NCBI GenBank assembly: GCA_015680685.1
Contig: MNCI01002682.1
Span: forward strand, 1,271,221-1,333,220
Source: Gnetum montanum
Taxonomy: Eukaryota > Streptophyta > Gnetopsida > Gnetales > Gnetaceae
DNA: 62,000 bases
Direction of reading: 5' to 3'
The notes beneath the pieces were generated by a model. It saw nothing but the letters and a program-made list of their open reading frames with translations. It did no database searches and was not told the DNA's origin. Position numbers and translations under genes: made by a program. Below, one piece after another: positions 11,350 to 23,459 of the stretch. Each line of letters begins with the position of its first letter. Position 1 is the stretch's first letter.

Positions 11350-11400
11350 ATACAAGTGGATCCTCCCCAAAGTAGCCTCTAGCCATTAATGACCTTGTAT
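11350..11400 (-). other. Conserved noncoding block 2 in element A
   Basis: On the minus strand it reads GGCTACTTTGGGGAGGATCC, preceded by AAGGTCATTAATGG. The same block occurs in B (27498-27546) and C (42313-42361). Its purine-rich core could be an internal polypurine tract. Confidence 0.55.
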
Positions 11401-11834
11401 AACCACGTCTAAAAGTGTCTTTAGGCACTTAAAAAGTTGAATCTAATGCATTCCTATTTAGCAAAATACATATGTTAGTATCACCAAGTTAGGAAAATTA
11501 CACTATGCTACCCAAAATCACAAGTTATGATCATTTATATAGTGAGATGAAATGGACTTAGAAGGAATTATAGAAATTGGGATGTGAGGTATCTTACCTT
11601 AGGCATAATGAATTGTTTTTTTTATTAGTGGTTAAAGTAATCCTCAGACTTTTTGTCCAAGACTCAAACCAAGTCCAAACCACATTTTAGTGACATTGCA
11701 TTGTCTCATCTCTTGGAATTACAACTGTAAGACTACCACTATTGCAAGGAGTATTATCACTTGGCATGTTTTCCAAGGGAGGAGTTAATTCATGGAATTC
11801 CTTATTATTATTATTTTTAATTTCTAAGAAGTCA

Positions 11835-11975
11835 CCTACCTTTAGGCATGGGTAACATGTCTTTCTGATGGACTCCCAAAAACTTATTTTGTGCATGAGT
11901 TTGTTTTTATTTGTGTTAACCTTACTAGAGGACTACCTTTAGGCATGGATAACATGTCTTTCCAATGACATGATA
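11835..11975 (-). repeat. Conserved noncoding block 1, present twice in element A
   Basis: GAAAGACATGTTACCCATGC plus CTAAAGGTAG occurs twice on the minus strand (about 11837-11866 and 11933-11962). Single copies are found in B (27046-27078) and C (41839-41872). It lies between the pol position and ORF3. Confidence 0.6.
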
Positions 11976-12349
11976 ACGAAGCATTGATTTTACTCTTACT
12001 CCCATATTTTGTTAGATCTACAAGGATATAATACAACCTAGACAACATGATAGAACTCATATTATTATTCCAAGAGAATCCATAAATCCCCTTGATGTCA
12101 CATACTTTACATTCACTCTTGGTTCCTCACTTTTCGATCTAGACAAAATGATCATGAGTTTATTCTTAATTTTATGATGGAAAAATATCATTATAGCCAT
12201 AGTAAGAACCTCTTATCAACAGAATGGAATGGATGGATGGATGGCATGGGCTCATTGTTCAAATAATCAATCCCTTATGACTTGATAACAAAAGATAAAT
12301 CTTCACTTTATTGGACTACATCTTGCCTTATTTGTAATGTGTTTCATTA

Positions 12350-12640
12350 GCATTCAAAAATTATTTACAAAGGTCATGAAAAAAAAGTATGAAAAAATAG
12401 TAAGAATTGGAAAAAATGTAAAGAATGAAAAATAATTAAAGAATTTAAAATTATGAAAGAATATCAAAAATTTAAGAAATGAAAAAGTATAAAAGAATGA
12501 GAAAATATCAAAAAATGTGGAAAATTAAAACAATGTAAATAGTATAAAAGAATGGGAAAAATTGTATCAAGAAATATGAAAAGTAAAAAGAATTATAAAA
12601 TAAAAAATTGAAAAGCACTTATTAATTTCTAAATCAAGAT
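12350..12640 (-). repeat. T-rich (minus strand) low-complexity tract downstream of protease
   Basis: Degenerate repeats of AAAGAATGAAAAA on the plus strand. C has a corresponding tract at 41255-41480 and B at 26340-26530, always just after the pol position. Confidence 0.6.
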
Positions 12641-13049
12641 AAAACATCAATTCCATGACTGAACTCATGGGCAAGTGTTTGGAAAATGCTCCCTAGATCT
12701 CTTGGATCATACACTCTAGATGATTCATTTACCATCTTTAGTGATTTAAGTTTTGGTTATTATCCTTATGTAATCTTGATGGTAATTGAGGTTTGATCAT
12801 CCCAATCCTTGTTTTCATTTCCTATTGTAGTATGATTATGATTTAATAGTTTTGATTTTGCTCCTTAGTTGGGTTCGTCTTCTTAAATGGGAATTAATAA
12901 GTGAATCAGATTATTCCATGCATATTTTGGATAGTTTAACATTCTTAGTTGTTGGCCATTAGGTTTCTTTTGGTTTAGTGGCCCTTGCTCTTTCTTGTGC
13001 ACATACTTATTTTTCATATTTTTTGTGGATTGGTGTAATGACTATGTTG

Positions 13050-13500
13050 ACATTCTAAATGGTTGGTCCACAACTACACCCTTTGTTTTTAGTAGTAATA
13101 CAAGGAACCCATTGCATTTGTATGGCTCCATGCTTATCTTCTTGGGAGATTTCAATAAATAAATCTCTCATACTTAGCTTAACATCAATTGTGATAATCC
13201 ATGCTCTCCCCATGATAATTGGAAATTTCTTGTCTTCATTTTTAACATCAATTACAAGAAAGTTTGCTAAATAACATCACCCATTGATAGTGGTTACTAC
13301 ATCGTCTATCTACCTCAAAGGAATGGTGATAGATTGATCTACAAGCTCTAACAAGATGTTTCACTTCTTTAAGGGTGGTATGTTCCATGATTGATATGTT
13401 TCGTAAGAGATCAAATTTACCCTAGAACTTGAGTCTAATAAAGCTTTGCATGGAAAATTTCTAGCTACTTGTAGATAAATCAAAGGAACTCTTGGATTAA
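13050..13500 (-). pseudogene. Element A retropepsin, decayed
   Basis: The minus strand reads ALLDSSSRVNLI at the active site, where the family has ALLDSGASVNLI, so the catalytic Gly is replaced by Ser. It is followed by PPLKK, then FPIIMGRAWIITIDVKLSMR and DLFIEISQED. Close relatives are at 22745-23150 (B) and 40330-40670 (C). It is fused in frame with gag upstream, as is usual in Athila-like elements. Several in-frame stops make it non-functional. Confidence 0.75.
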
Positions 13501-16107
13501 TTCTTTTCTTAGGGAGTGGTCCTACCTTTATCTAGTCTATAACTATTTTTGTAAGCATGAGAGTTTGCATGTTTGTGTTTGATAATGATGAAAGCTTGTT
13601 ATTGGCAAGTAAATCTTTTGTGGGAGAAGCTTGTCTTAATGAAGTTCTAATTCTACCATCCTTTTTTGGACTTTTTCTAAAGAAAAGACATTTCTTCATT
13701 TGGCCCTTAGTGTTGCTGGTAAGATCCTCTATCTGAATGTTTAATGCCCTTGTAGCTCATTTTTGCTATGGTTGTGATGGCAATTCACCTTACATAGTAG
13801 GTGGTGGCACTGGTGGTAAAGGATTTGGATGTTGGTTTGAATAATTAGTTGTTGATGAATACATATATGAGTTTGGATCTATCCTTTGTGGTGTTGGTCT
13901 ATGGTCCTTAAGCAAATAATACTATGGAGTTTGAATAGCTGCATTTGCTAGTGAGATTGGACACTAGACATAGTATTCATAGGGATCTAGTTGCTAATAT
14001 GGATATTGTTGGTGTGGTGGTGGCATGACCCATAAGTGGGATTGTTGCCATTGCTGATGGTACTACTCTTGTGGTTGTGGCAAAGCTCCATTGGGATAGT
14101 ATGTTGGTTGGAAGTTCTACTGATAGCTACCTTGGGGATAAGGTAACCTTCTAAGCATCTTTTTTAACAAATTCAAGATTAAGTGCATATGCCCCTATTT
14201 GCTGTAAATGTGTCATTACTGGGCAACATCCCTTGGGATGTTTGTATTGACACATAGCACATCCTTCCTCATCAGTTGAGCTTGTGTCTAAACACTTAGC
14301 TACTGAAGCCACTTTGTCCTTTCATCCAAAATCTTTCTTCTTTTTCTTATCTTTTCCTTTTTCAAAGGCTTACTCTGCTCTCTTTTCCAGAATCTTTAAG
14401 GATATTGTACATCTCTCATAAATTGAGTCCCACATCTTTGCTACCTATGCTACTACATCGGTGACAAATTTTTGTATTGATAGCATTTTCTTTTGGATTA
14501 CTTGATCCAAGGTTTTCTCTTCTAGGGTATCACAAATCCTTACATCTCTCTTTCTGACTAATGAATCTTAGTTATACTCCTTAGATAATTCTCTTTTTCT
14601 TAATTCACCTTTTTCCTTTTCCACTTGATCAATTAATCTCTAGATGTGATGGGTAGCCATTTCACATAATTTTCCTTAGGCATAAATCCAAAGTGTCTCC
14701 TTGGTTTTTTTTCATAATCCATCTACACTATGCTTGTGTTGCTCTCATTGTAAGAATCTATGGTCTAGGTATCTATGGAATAGTTAATAATATTTTCCCA
14801 TTACCACATCAAGGGTTTCATGAGTCCCTTACTTCCATCCTTGGATTTTTTTCCTTAACTTAAACATCCATGAGTAGGTTTGGTACTAATCATTGAAGAT
14901 ATCTAGCATGGTACTCCATCTTTTGATTGATTCAAGTTCTAGGGATTTGTACCAACTTTCTACCTATTTCACAAGTGTTCTTGGGAACAACTTGAACTTC
15001 TACTAGTCACTTTCAATGTTTTTTTGGGCACATACATCATGGAAAGCTTAGAGGTGGTGTTATGGATCAACATTATAATCACTTTTAAACCTTAACATAT
15101 TATTCATATTGAGTTGCTTAATACAACTATCCCTCATGTGCCTAGCTAGGATGTGTATAGCTTCCTATATGTTAATCATGCTTTAGGTTACCATTAGGGG
15201 TTTTTCATCTTGATTAGGTTCATGTGCTCAGTTGTAGTAGTATCCCCTTCTATGCTAATCCCTTTCATGATTTCTACGATTCCTACATCTACACTATTCA
15301 TAGTCTTCATCTTCTGACTCACAATGCCTTGAGTGATAGTCATGATGATCATGACATTCATGAGTTCTAATCTCTTTTATATCATAGTTTCAATACCTAT
15401 ATCTTCTTCTATTAGAGTTCACTAATGATCATGATGAGGAAGATGAGATAGTAGGAGAATGATGTCAGATTTTTCTCCTTTCATGATGCTTATATTCTCC
15501 TTTGTAAGGCTCAAAAAAAAACTCTTGGCCTTGAGTCTTGCTTACTCTTTTAGTTAATAACCTCCCTCCTAGGTGTCTCTACTAGAGTGGATTGAAGTTG
15601 AACTTTTCCAAGTTTCCCAAGTCTAATGAAAGGTGTTTTCAAGGGCCCTTCATGATTTTGGTGGAGTTGTTCTATGATAAATGCATCATCATGTAGTTCT
15701 TCCAAGATATTAGAAGTGTTGACTTGCTTCCCCTTATTGTGTACATGTTTGATTTCCATAGTAACATCTTTCCTCATCTACTCATCTATGGGTTCATAGG
15801 GTCTCACCATATGCTAAGTCACATGATACCCTTCCTAGATTTGGTCCAAGTGCATTTTCCTTAAGGCAGTTTGGACCATACTAAGTGTTGCACATTTTGG
15901 AGGTAGGACTATGTTGTCTTGCATGTCTCTCCACCTCATTTTTCTATTTTGATGAAAGATGAAAGTAAAATCTAGATGATAAGGATCAATGTGAGCATAA
16001 GTGATTCTTATTTACATCAGCATTTCCCATTCTTCTTCTTTGTTAATTTTTTCATTGCTTCTCTATGGTTTCTTTGTAGGTGATGTTGTATTCTTATTTG
16101 AAGCCAT
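13500..16107 (-). pseudogene. Element A gag, decayed
   Basis: It starts MASNKN at 16107, 113 bp after the PBS. The N-terminal HIDPYHLDFTF ... RWRDMQDN block is shared with B (HPDEYVLDFIF ... QWRNLKSN). A zinc knuckle, CAMCQYKHPKGC (about 14226-14261), keeps Cys-x2-Cys-x3-His-x3-Cys. A Tyr/Gln/Pro-rich tail follows. Many stops, mostly TAG, interrupt it. One open segment remains at 15550-15777. It would encode the virus-like particle protein; now dead. Confidence 0.65.
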
Positions 16108-16220
16108 GTTATGGTTTAAAATGTTTGTTTTAAGTGTGTTTAGTTAGAGTTATAAATTTTAACTTTGTGTTTCAAGTACAACAAACTTTATGTAATCAAT
16201 TACTCAACATACATTGACAA

Positions 16221-16239
16221 GTCCTTGACAATGGCACCA
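16221..16239 (-). other. Element A primer-binding site
   Basis: The minus strand reads TGGTGCCATTGTCAAGGAC, one base inside the 5' LTR. It matches the Athila-type PBS complementary to tRNA-Asp (TGGCGCCGTTGTCGGGGA) except for transitions. Confidence 0.75.
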
Positions 16240-16240
16240 A

Positions 16241-17152
16241 TGATAAGTGGTGGAGTAATCCAGTACCCAGTCATGCAAGTCACAAGTGTGTACATGTGAC
16301 CAAATCATAATCCATGGATGAGGCAACGTGAATATGCTAGTAATTGGTTATATTTTGGAATTTTTTTCTTTCCACATGAGCCAGTGAAATTTATGAGCAT
16401 GTTTTAACTCATGATAAGGTATATGATAACTGATGTTATGTAGGCCATCTTACTCCTAGTAAACATGATGAAAGGGTAATAGTTTCTAAGTCTAAGTAAA
16501 TATTAAACATATCTATTCTATCCTAAGTGATGGATATCTATTCCTGATTTTCTATACACATATTAGGCTTATGTAATCGTTACTGGGATTACCAAGTACT
16601 TCACTACTAGGGGAACTAAGTGGTAATACTACTAGATTACTATGCAGCCATACTTTACATTTGAAATTAGTCATATCCATTTCACATGCTAAACAATAGT
16701 AAAAGTAAAGTGCATGAGATAGTAAACATTAATTAAGAAAATAGTAAATAGTAGTCTATATGAAAATAGTAAACATTATTCTAAGTAAAGCAATAAACTA
16801 GGAAAATTTTGTAATAGTATGAAATAGCTCGATCTTTATTTCTAGTCACACTTGTGCCCAAGTACAAGATGCTTGAATAAAGACTTTATACATTACATCA
16901 TACTATGTTGCAGGCATTCACACTTTTAAGTACTTAATACTAACTCAAAAAAATAAACTCAAAGAGTTTTGGTAAGGGTGGAAGAAATTGTATGTTAGAC
17001 CATGCACCTAAGTTTTGTATTTATAAGTAAGTACATGTCCCATTGTATTGGATATCCAATGTCATAGCTTGTGTTTTGATATCAGATATGTGATATCATA
17101 GCTCTAATATTAGATACCTAATATTGTTGTTAACAAAAAATTCATCTTATTA
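16241..17152 (-). repeat. Element A 5' LTR
   Basis: It aligns with 5413-6325. It adjoins the primer-binding site on its left and the continuation of LTR H on its right. Confidence 0.85.
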
Positions 17153-17387
17153 GCTTTCAAAGCCATTTAATTTTTTGTTTATGTTTATATTTTCTTTTTA
17201 TTTTCATTTCCTAATTTCATCTACATCTACATTTACATATTCACTATCATTTCTATTTACATTCATTAAGTTCCTAGGTGATCAGCAAGATCGTCTAGGG
17301 CACCCCGAATCCCATTTTTCAGAGGCCCTTGGGATTTGAGGTTAAAACTATTTCAGTCCATGGATCATTTGATTTCCATTGCAATAA
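17153..17387 (+). mobile_element. LTR H, right part (U5 end)
   Basis: The segment 17262-17350 matches the U5 regions of F (60578-60656), E (48514-48600) and, reversed, G (38285-38375): AAGTCCCTA-like, then a GGGCACC core, then TTTTTCAG. It is in plus orientation whereas G around it is minus, so it is not G's own 3' LTR. No PBS-like GCTAGAAGGAGGG follows. It is probably a solo or 3' LTR inserted in the antisense gene of G. Confidence 0.55.
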
Positions 17388-19588
17388 CTAAAATTTCCAA
17401 CACGAATAGGGATTTTTTGTTAAAAGCCTCATAGTGAGGCTCACAGTGGTGAAACAATTCAAAGGTGACTTGGGTAGGTATACCATGCATTGCTCCAAGG
17501 CATATGAAAGGTGAATAGCCAATGGGAAAACACATGGTTGATGGGGTAAATTAGAACTTTTACACATATCCCTTGAGGTCCTCAAGCTACCTTCTTCTAA
17601 TAAGACAAGTAAGAATTTATTTTTATTTTTTATTCTTTTGTTATATTTTATTTTGCTTCTATGTTAATGTTTTCATGGTTGTAGAGTTAGAGTTTGTCTA
17701 AGCTTTAAGTGTTTAAATGATTTTACTAGTATGTCTGTAAATTTGGTTTTAACTAGTCATACATGTTATATCTCAATATTATGTAACATTCCTATGCCTA
17801 AATTGATTGACTTCTTATTGTATTGTAGGGACCACGTCCTCGTCCACCATCATGTTGGTAATTTCAAGATGTTCTAAGGAGACTCTCATCCTTAAGTATG
17901 GTGATGTGGATTTTTCATAGTAGTGGTTAGCTAGTAGGATGTCTAGAAACATCCAAAAAAACATTAATAATTTAGGTTTGCATGATCTATTCATGGTTCC
18001 TAGCCCAACCATCCATACCCTTGAGATGGTGGACATCATCGACTTCTTTGACAAAGAGATGAAGAAGTTCATCACCCGAGTTTACAGTATGCCTGTTACC
18101 TAGGCCATGAATGAATCCATCTTTAGTGATCTCTTTGGTATTTCTCATGAAGGCCTAAAGATCATTACCAAATAAGGTAAAGAGGTGGACCACCTGGAGG
18201 ATGTGGAAGAGTGGTTAGACACTTGTCATGGTCACAAGGAATTCTCTCTTAACCAATTCAAGGTTGTAGAGGCTAGAGAGGCATATCCATTCTTCTTCTC
18301 ATGGGTGTTGCCTAAGTTGTTATCATAGGACAACATCATGGATGTTGAGTAGGCATGGATCATGAAGAAGGTCCTTTTAAAGGATGCTCACTTTAACTGG
18401 GCTAGTCATTTGGGTTTCAAGCTACATGAGAAGATCCTTAAATTCTAGGACAACCTTACAATGAAATACCACATGCATTATGCATTTTATGCAACATATC
18501 TAAGGAGGTTCATGGAGTTCCTAGTGGTGAGGAAGGATGAAAAATGGGTAAGCCAAGATTCATCCCAACTCTTCAAGCCTTGGGTGAAACAGGTTTATCC
18601 CACCATGCAAGCTTAGAATCCACCAAAGGACATTGCAGAGTTGCTAGTTGTTACCCCTAAAGGACTTAGTGGTACGCATTGTGCTTTTCCTAATAACATG
18701 GGGATTGAGCCTCAAGTTAAGTGTGAGAAAATTATAAAGGTTAATACATTATGTGTTGAAGCTGAAGGTGTAGATAGAGACAAATTGAAGAGGCCTATGG
18801 TTGAGAAAGTAGCCTTAGTGATTAAGCAACCTTTCAAGAGAAGATTTGTTGTTATACTCAACCAAGAATCCAATGTGGTTATAGGTATATTTTATTTTGT
18901 TTTATGTTTTGTGTTTTTTATGTCTTTAGGCTATGTTTTTATTTTTGTTTTATGAAAAATGTGCTAAGTTATTCTACATCTTTTTTTTCTTGGTCTTGTA
19001 GAGATGCAATAGGAATTGGCAACCCAAGTAGCAATAGCAGAGGTAGAGCAAAAGCACCTAGAGGAGGAGCTCCTACAACTACATGAGGCTTAGGAGCTAT
19101 CCAATTTCACATTGATTATTTTGATGCTATATTTAACCCCTCATAGCTAGGTAAACCTCTTGCTATCACTTTGAATGATATTCTAGGTGGATATGCATTT
19201 CATTTCATATGCTTGAACTTTTTGTTGATTCATGTTTAATCTTGGTCTTATTCATTGGTTGATTTTAATGCTTGTCGTAGTTGCTAAGCCTCAGCCTACT
19301 ACTTCAACCTTCACATTTCACATGAATCCATGGGTGGATGCCTCTAATAAGTGGTAATTCATGCATGGGATGGCTGAAGACATGATAGATCGATTACAAT
19401 AGATTACGCTTGATGTTAGTAAGGATATCTTGCACTTTTAGTTTTTGTAGTTGTATTATTTTGGTTATATTGTGTTTTCATTTTTCCTTGGTTATTTGGT
19501 CATTTATTATTTTTTTCATATGTCTTTTTGTGTTGTTTTCAATGCATAAGGTTTAATGGGATCCTGACTTCCTTGTTGAGATTGACGC
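17388..19588 (+). pseudogene. Antisense cargo gene of G, exons 2 to 6 (5' part)
   Basis: It lies opposite to G's gag-pro and is homologous to the gene at 53471-57465 in E. Exons that I can place: about 17420-17608, 17829-18884, 19002-19186, 19281-19418 and 19551-19588. Introns between them are 220, 117, 94 and 132 nt, all GT...AG, and their positions match those of E. Exon 3 reads TLEMVDIIDFFDKEMKKF ... SDLFGISHEG and YLRRFMEFLVV, paralleling VTKMVTIVDSFSDD ... SDLFGMPMDG and YLRRFAKFLVV in E. Exon 1 of E has no counterpart; LTR H lies there. In-frame stops are mostly TAG. Exon 6 is cut by element B. I do not recognise the protein family; a remote likeness to plant transposon-associated domains is possible but unproven. 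Confidence 0.7.
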
Positions 19589-20449
19589 TAATGAAACATG
19601 TCATTGAGCCATGTTGATGGGATGCCATTGATGGGACCCCATCAATGGGATCTTGTCGATGTAGGATTTGTTACATTGATAAGTACCTATCAACATGGCA
19701 CACTGTTACCACCTATAAATGTATGCCTACCCATCACATTTATGACATCTTTCCATTAGCTATAGCAAAGCTCTTATAGTTTTTTCTTTTGAAAGTTAGA
19801 ATGTTTTCTGAGTGCCTATAGTAGGAGTCAAAGTATATGAATTTTTATTTGAGCACTAATATACCTAAGCACCTCAGTGTGAACCATAATAAAGACAAGA
19901 TTTTCTAATCAAACCTTACAACACTTGGAATAGATTAATGTTTCCTCATGCATTTATTATCCATGCACTTTACTTTAATGAATTCTAATTAAGTAATTAA
20001 TATCAATCAAATAATGAACATAAGTATGATTTCTTTGAGCATACATTAATGCTTTGTAATCCTAGTAGTGCCTAATTCTTGATAACCCAATAGCATTGCA
20101 ACATGTTTAGGAAGTGTATAGAAAGTAGGAATAGATGCTTATGTTAGGATTAGTTAAGTGATAGTTAGTTATTAAATTAATTAGATTAATTAAACATTCA
20201 TTACTCTATTTTCTAAAACTTAGGTGATTAAAATAATAAAAGATAAAATGATAAAAATCAAATGCCTAACACTTAACCATGTACTTGCAGCTCACAAGTG
20301 GAACTGAGAAGTGAATGATCATGATTTGTAGATTCACCTCCTACACCATGTGTACTTAGAAAGCTAAAGTCTACAAAATTCAACTAGATCACTTAGTGGA
20401 ATGCTAGTGATTTGTATGGTTGGGTGTATGATATACTAATTTCTCATCA
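19589..20449 (+). repeat. Element B 5' LTR
   Basis: It begins TAATGAAACATG (TG mutated to TA) and ends CTCATCA. The TATA box is at 19713-19720. Upstream of it are inverted arms CCATTGATGGG / CCCATCAATGG (19625-19648). The 3' LTR has lost about 100 bp, including this dyad. Confidence 0.85.
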
Positions 20450-20472
20450 TTAGCACCTTGTCAGGGACTTTA
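20450..20472 (+). other. Element B primer-binding site
   Basis: TTAGCACCTTGTCAGGGAC follows the LTR directly and matches the Athila tRNA-Asp-type PBS with transitions and one missing base. Confidence 0.7.
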
Positions 20473-20662
20473 GTTAGCTATGTGCACTATCTAGGACTTG
20501 GTGATATCATTCAAAATCATTGTAATGAACCTTAAAGTTGCAATCATAAAAAGCAGTAATAATAGTAAAAGCACATTAATTTCTCTTCAAGTGCTAAAAT
20601 TTCTTCTTCTCACTGAGCTAATTTTCCATTGCCATTTGAACATACATCCAATCAATAAAGGA

Positions 20663-22720
20663 ATGGAAGATCAAATCAATAAGTTCCCTAGTAATGCAGA
20701 GTGGTATATATTCATCCTGATGAGTATGTGCTAGACTTCATCTTCATCCTGCATTAAGATGAACAGTTGCAGTGGAGGAACTTGAAGAGCAACATTATGT
20801 TGCTAATTGATCAATTAGTTCTTGTGATGTTGCTCCAATTCCTTATGAGGTTGGGCATCTTGGGGCTCAATGTTAAATACGTTATGTAGGACCATGACTA
20901 TTGGGACCACTATCCCACTAAAGTATAACACAAGAAAGATTGAAAATAGGAGATGCACTACAAAGCAAAAAAGGGGAAACAATTCAATAATCCCTTGTTC
21001 CTACTGGGCTAGAAAGATGGAGAGGATTTCTTCTCTAGGGATTCTCAATTCACTAACTATCCTCCCTTTGGCTTTGATGAGGGGAGCCTAAACTGGAACT
21101 TGCAGTCCACTATAAACAATCTTTTCATGATGTCTGTGCCTTGTAGAACTCAAATCCATAGAACCATATTTAAGCCTTTCATGATGCATGTGTCTTATAG
21201 AACATAAAAATGAGTGGAAAAAGTTAAAGTTGTTCCCAAGGACACTAATCAAGGAAGCTAAAAGTTGATACTGACCTTTGGAGTTGGAATTAATTCATCA
21301 ATGGAGCATGATGCTTAAGCTCTTCAATGACAAGTAATAGACATACTCTCAAGTATCCAATCTAATAAAGTAGATCCAAGGTTGGAAACAAGTAACACAT
21401 GAATCCTTCAACACAACCATGATTAGGTACTATTCTCTCTTGCACAGATGTCCTAGCCATGGCTATTATCAAAGGGAATAGCTTTGCCATATCATAGATG
21501 GGCTTAGCAAAGAAATGGAAAAAACTCTTAGGGTCTATTCCCAAGGGAAACTTTTAGAACTTAGAGTTCATTAGATCAAAAGGCTTATTGAGCAAGTTTC
21601 GAAAGAAGCAGGAGAGTTAAAAAGAAGAAAAAGTCTAGAATAGTATAATCAGGACCCTTGCATTTGCAAAAGGAAGGTCTAGTTCTATGACTATGAGGAG
21701 GAGACATCACTTGATGAAGTTATATAGCGAAAGACCTTGATAAGGTAGAAAAAATGTGGGACTCTTTGGATGAGACTTTTCAAACTACTCTAAAAATAGT
21801 AGAGGAATCCAAGGAGTAAAGTAGTGATCATGATTGCAGGAGAAGGAAGGAAGCTAAATGTGCCCATTAAAGGGGTAAGGGAAAGGCTACTATAGTAGAG
21901 GAGGTTGTGGATTCTAAATTAGATGATGATGGTGGATGTGACATCTACCAATACAAACATCTTAAAGAATGTTATCCTATGATATCACACTTGTAGGAAT
22001 CTAGGATGTATACTCTAAATCCTAGATTGGAAAAAATGCAAGCACCTATAAGGTTGCCTTATCCTCAAGGAAATCCTAGGTAGTTCCACAAAAAACAAGC
22101 GTACTATTTAAGTGGAGCTCCACCACATCCTTATGAGTAGTATCATTAGTGGTAGCATCCATAGTCATTGGAATGCCACCACCAAGGCAATAGTATCCTT
22201 ACTAGTAGTGTAATCTATATGGGTACTATGTTCAACAACCCATTTCTCCACATGACTCTTTCATTCATGCTTCATTTTAGCATCACTACTATCCTCCTAA
22301 ATACTATAGAGCCTAATCTCTAAGAGGGGAATCCCCCATTTTCTCATTATCCTCCTCATCCTTTTGCTCATGTCACTTCACCCTCAACTCAATTACCACA
22401 CCCTCCATCAATGCAGGGCAAGATTTTAGCCTAGTCATAGCAACATAACACTACCAAGGCTATCAACTAATAGCTAGCTCCTTAGCCAAGTGGTTTAGAA
22501 CATAAATCCCAAAAAAGATCTTTCTTCTAGATCAACAATCCTACAAAGCCCTTATATACACCTACGATTGATGATCCTACTTCTCCCTCATTCTCTAGAA
22601 ACTCGGTTGAGAACCATTCAAACCAAATGCCTCCTAAAGTGTATACCATGATGTTGACCCATGTTGTCACAGATTGGGTAAAGGATAACCACCTTAACAA
22701 AAAAAATTTGATCTTGGAAG
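20663..22720 (+). pseudogene. Element B gag, decayed
   Basis: A start at 20663 (MEDQINKF) is followed, after a frameshift, by HPDEYVLDFIF ... QWRNLKSN, which aligns with the gag N-terminus of A. Near 21946 a zinc knuckle reads CDIYQYKHLKEC; the second Cys is now Tyr. The C-terminal third (about 22010-22440) is rich in Pro, Tyr and His, as in A and C. Many stops and frameshifts are present, and no continuous reading is possible. Confidence 0.6.
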
Positions 22721-22744
22721 TCCCCTAATCTATTTACAAATCAC

Positions 22745-23150
22745 TAATAATGAGCCTTACAAAGATCTTCTAGACTCATGTTCTTGTGTGAATTTGATTT
22801 TCCATGAGATGTACAAAGCCTAGAACCTACCTCCACTCAAGAAGAGCAACATTTATCTTGATTTGGTAGACTAGTCCATCATTATTTCCTTGAGACTAGT
22901 GGAGGACATTACAACCATCGTCTTTGGATGGTCCTATCTTGCTAACATTCCAATGATTTGTGTTGACAGCTACAAGGGAAACTTCCCAATCATCATGAGA
23001 AGGACTTGGTTGAGAACCATTGATACATGGTTGAAAATTAGAGACCTTTCCTTAGAGATTTCCAAGGAAAATGAATTTGGAAAAATAGAGAAGAAGCATG
23101 TTTCATGCATCATGTTTAGTAACACAAGGTGCAACTATGTGTAGAAATTA
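22745..23150 (+). pseudogene. Element B retropepsin, decayed
   Basis: KDLLDSCSCVNLIFHEMY corresponds to the active site LLDSGASVNLIP; Asp and Ser remain but Gly is Cys. PPLKKSN, then VCVDSYKGNFPIIMRRTWLR-type and IRDLSLEISKEN blocks follow, as in A and C. The segment 22890-23144 is still open. It lies between gag and RT in the usual Ty3/gypsy order. Confidence 0.75.
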
Positions 23151-23459
23151 TGATCTATCAAAATACATCTATCACAACATGCAGATAGTGTGCAAATGTG
23201 ACAAAAATTCAAAGGTGCCTGTACGCAGCAACAACAAAGGAGGGCACCTAGTGGCTAATAGTTGATCCTAAAAGTAGTTCAAAAATATGCATGGAACTAA
23301 TTAAGAGCCTGATGAGTGCCTATGTCAAAGGCATGGATAAACTAGGGTAAGTTCATCATCAAGTCTTTGATGATGAACCTAATGACACCAATTGGGGAGA
23401 GCTAGAAATCCCTAAAAGTTTCAAACATAAGCCCCTAGAGGTGAAAACTCTACTGTCTA

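Larger units (their letters stand above)
5413..17152 (-). mobile_element. Element A: complete non-autonomous Athila-like retrotransposon
   Basis: Two LTRs (5413-6325 and 16241-17152) are alignable over their full length and begin/end TG...TA or CA. Flanking 5-mers are ATTTT and GCTTT, a target duplication differing by two transitions. Reading on the minus strand: 5' LTR, PBS, gag, protease, T-rich tract, two conserved noncoding blocks, internal promoter-like site, ORF3, 3' LTR. RT, RNase H and integrase are missing with the same junction as in element C. It is inserted in LTR H. A 1.2-kb insertion splits ORF3. Confidence 0.85.

Noticed and set aside
17815-18075. Minus-strand 86-residue reading
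   Set aside because: Shadow of exon 3 of the antisense gene of G, whose plus-strand reading aligns with E.
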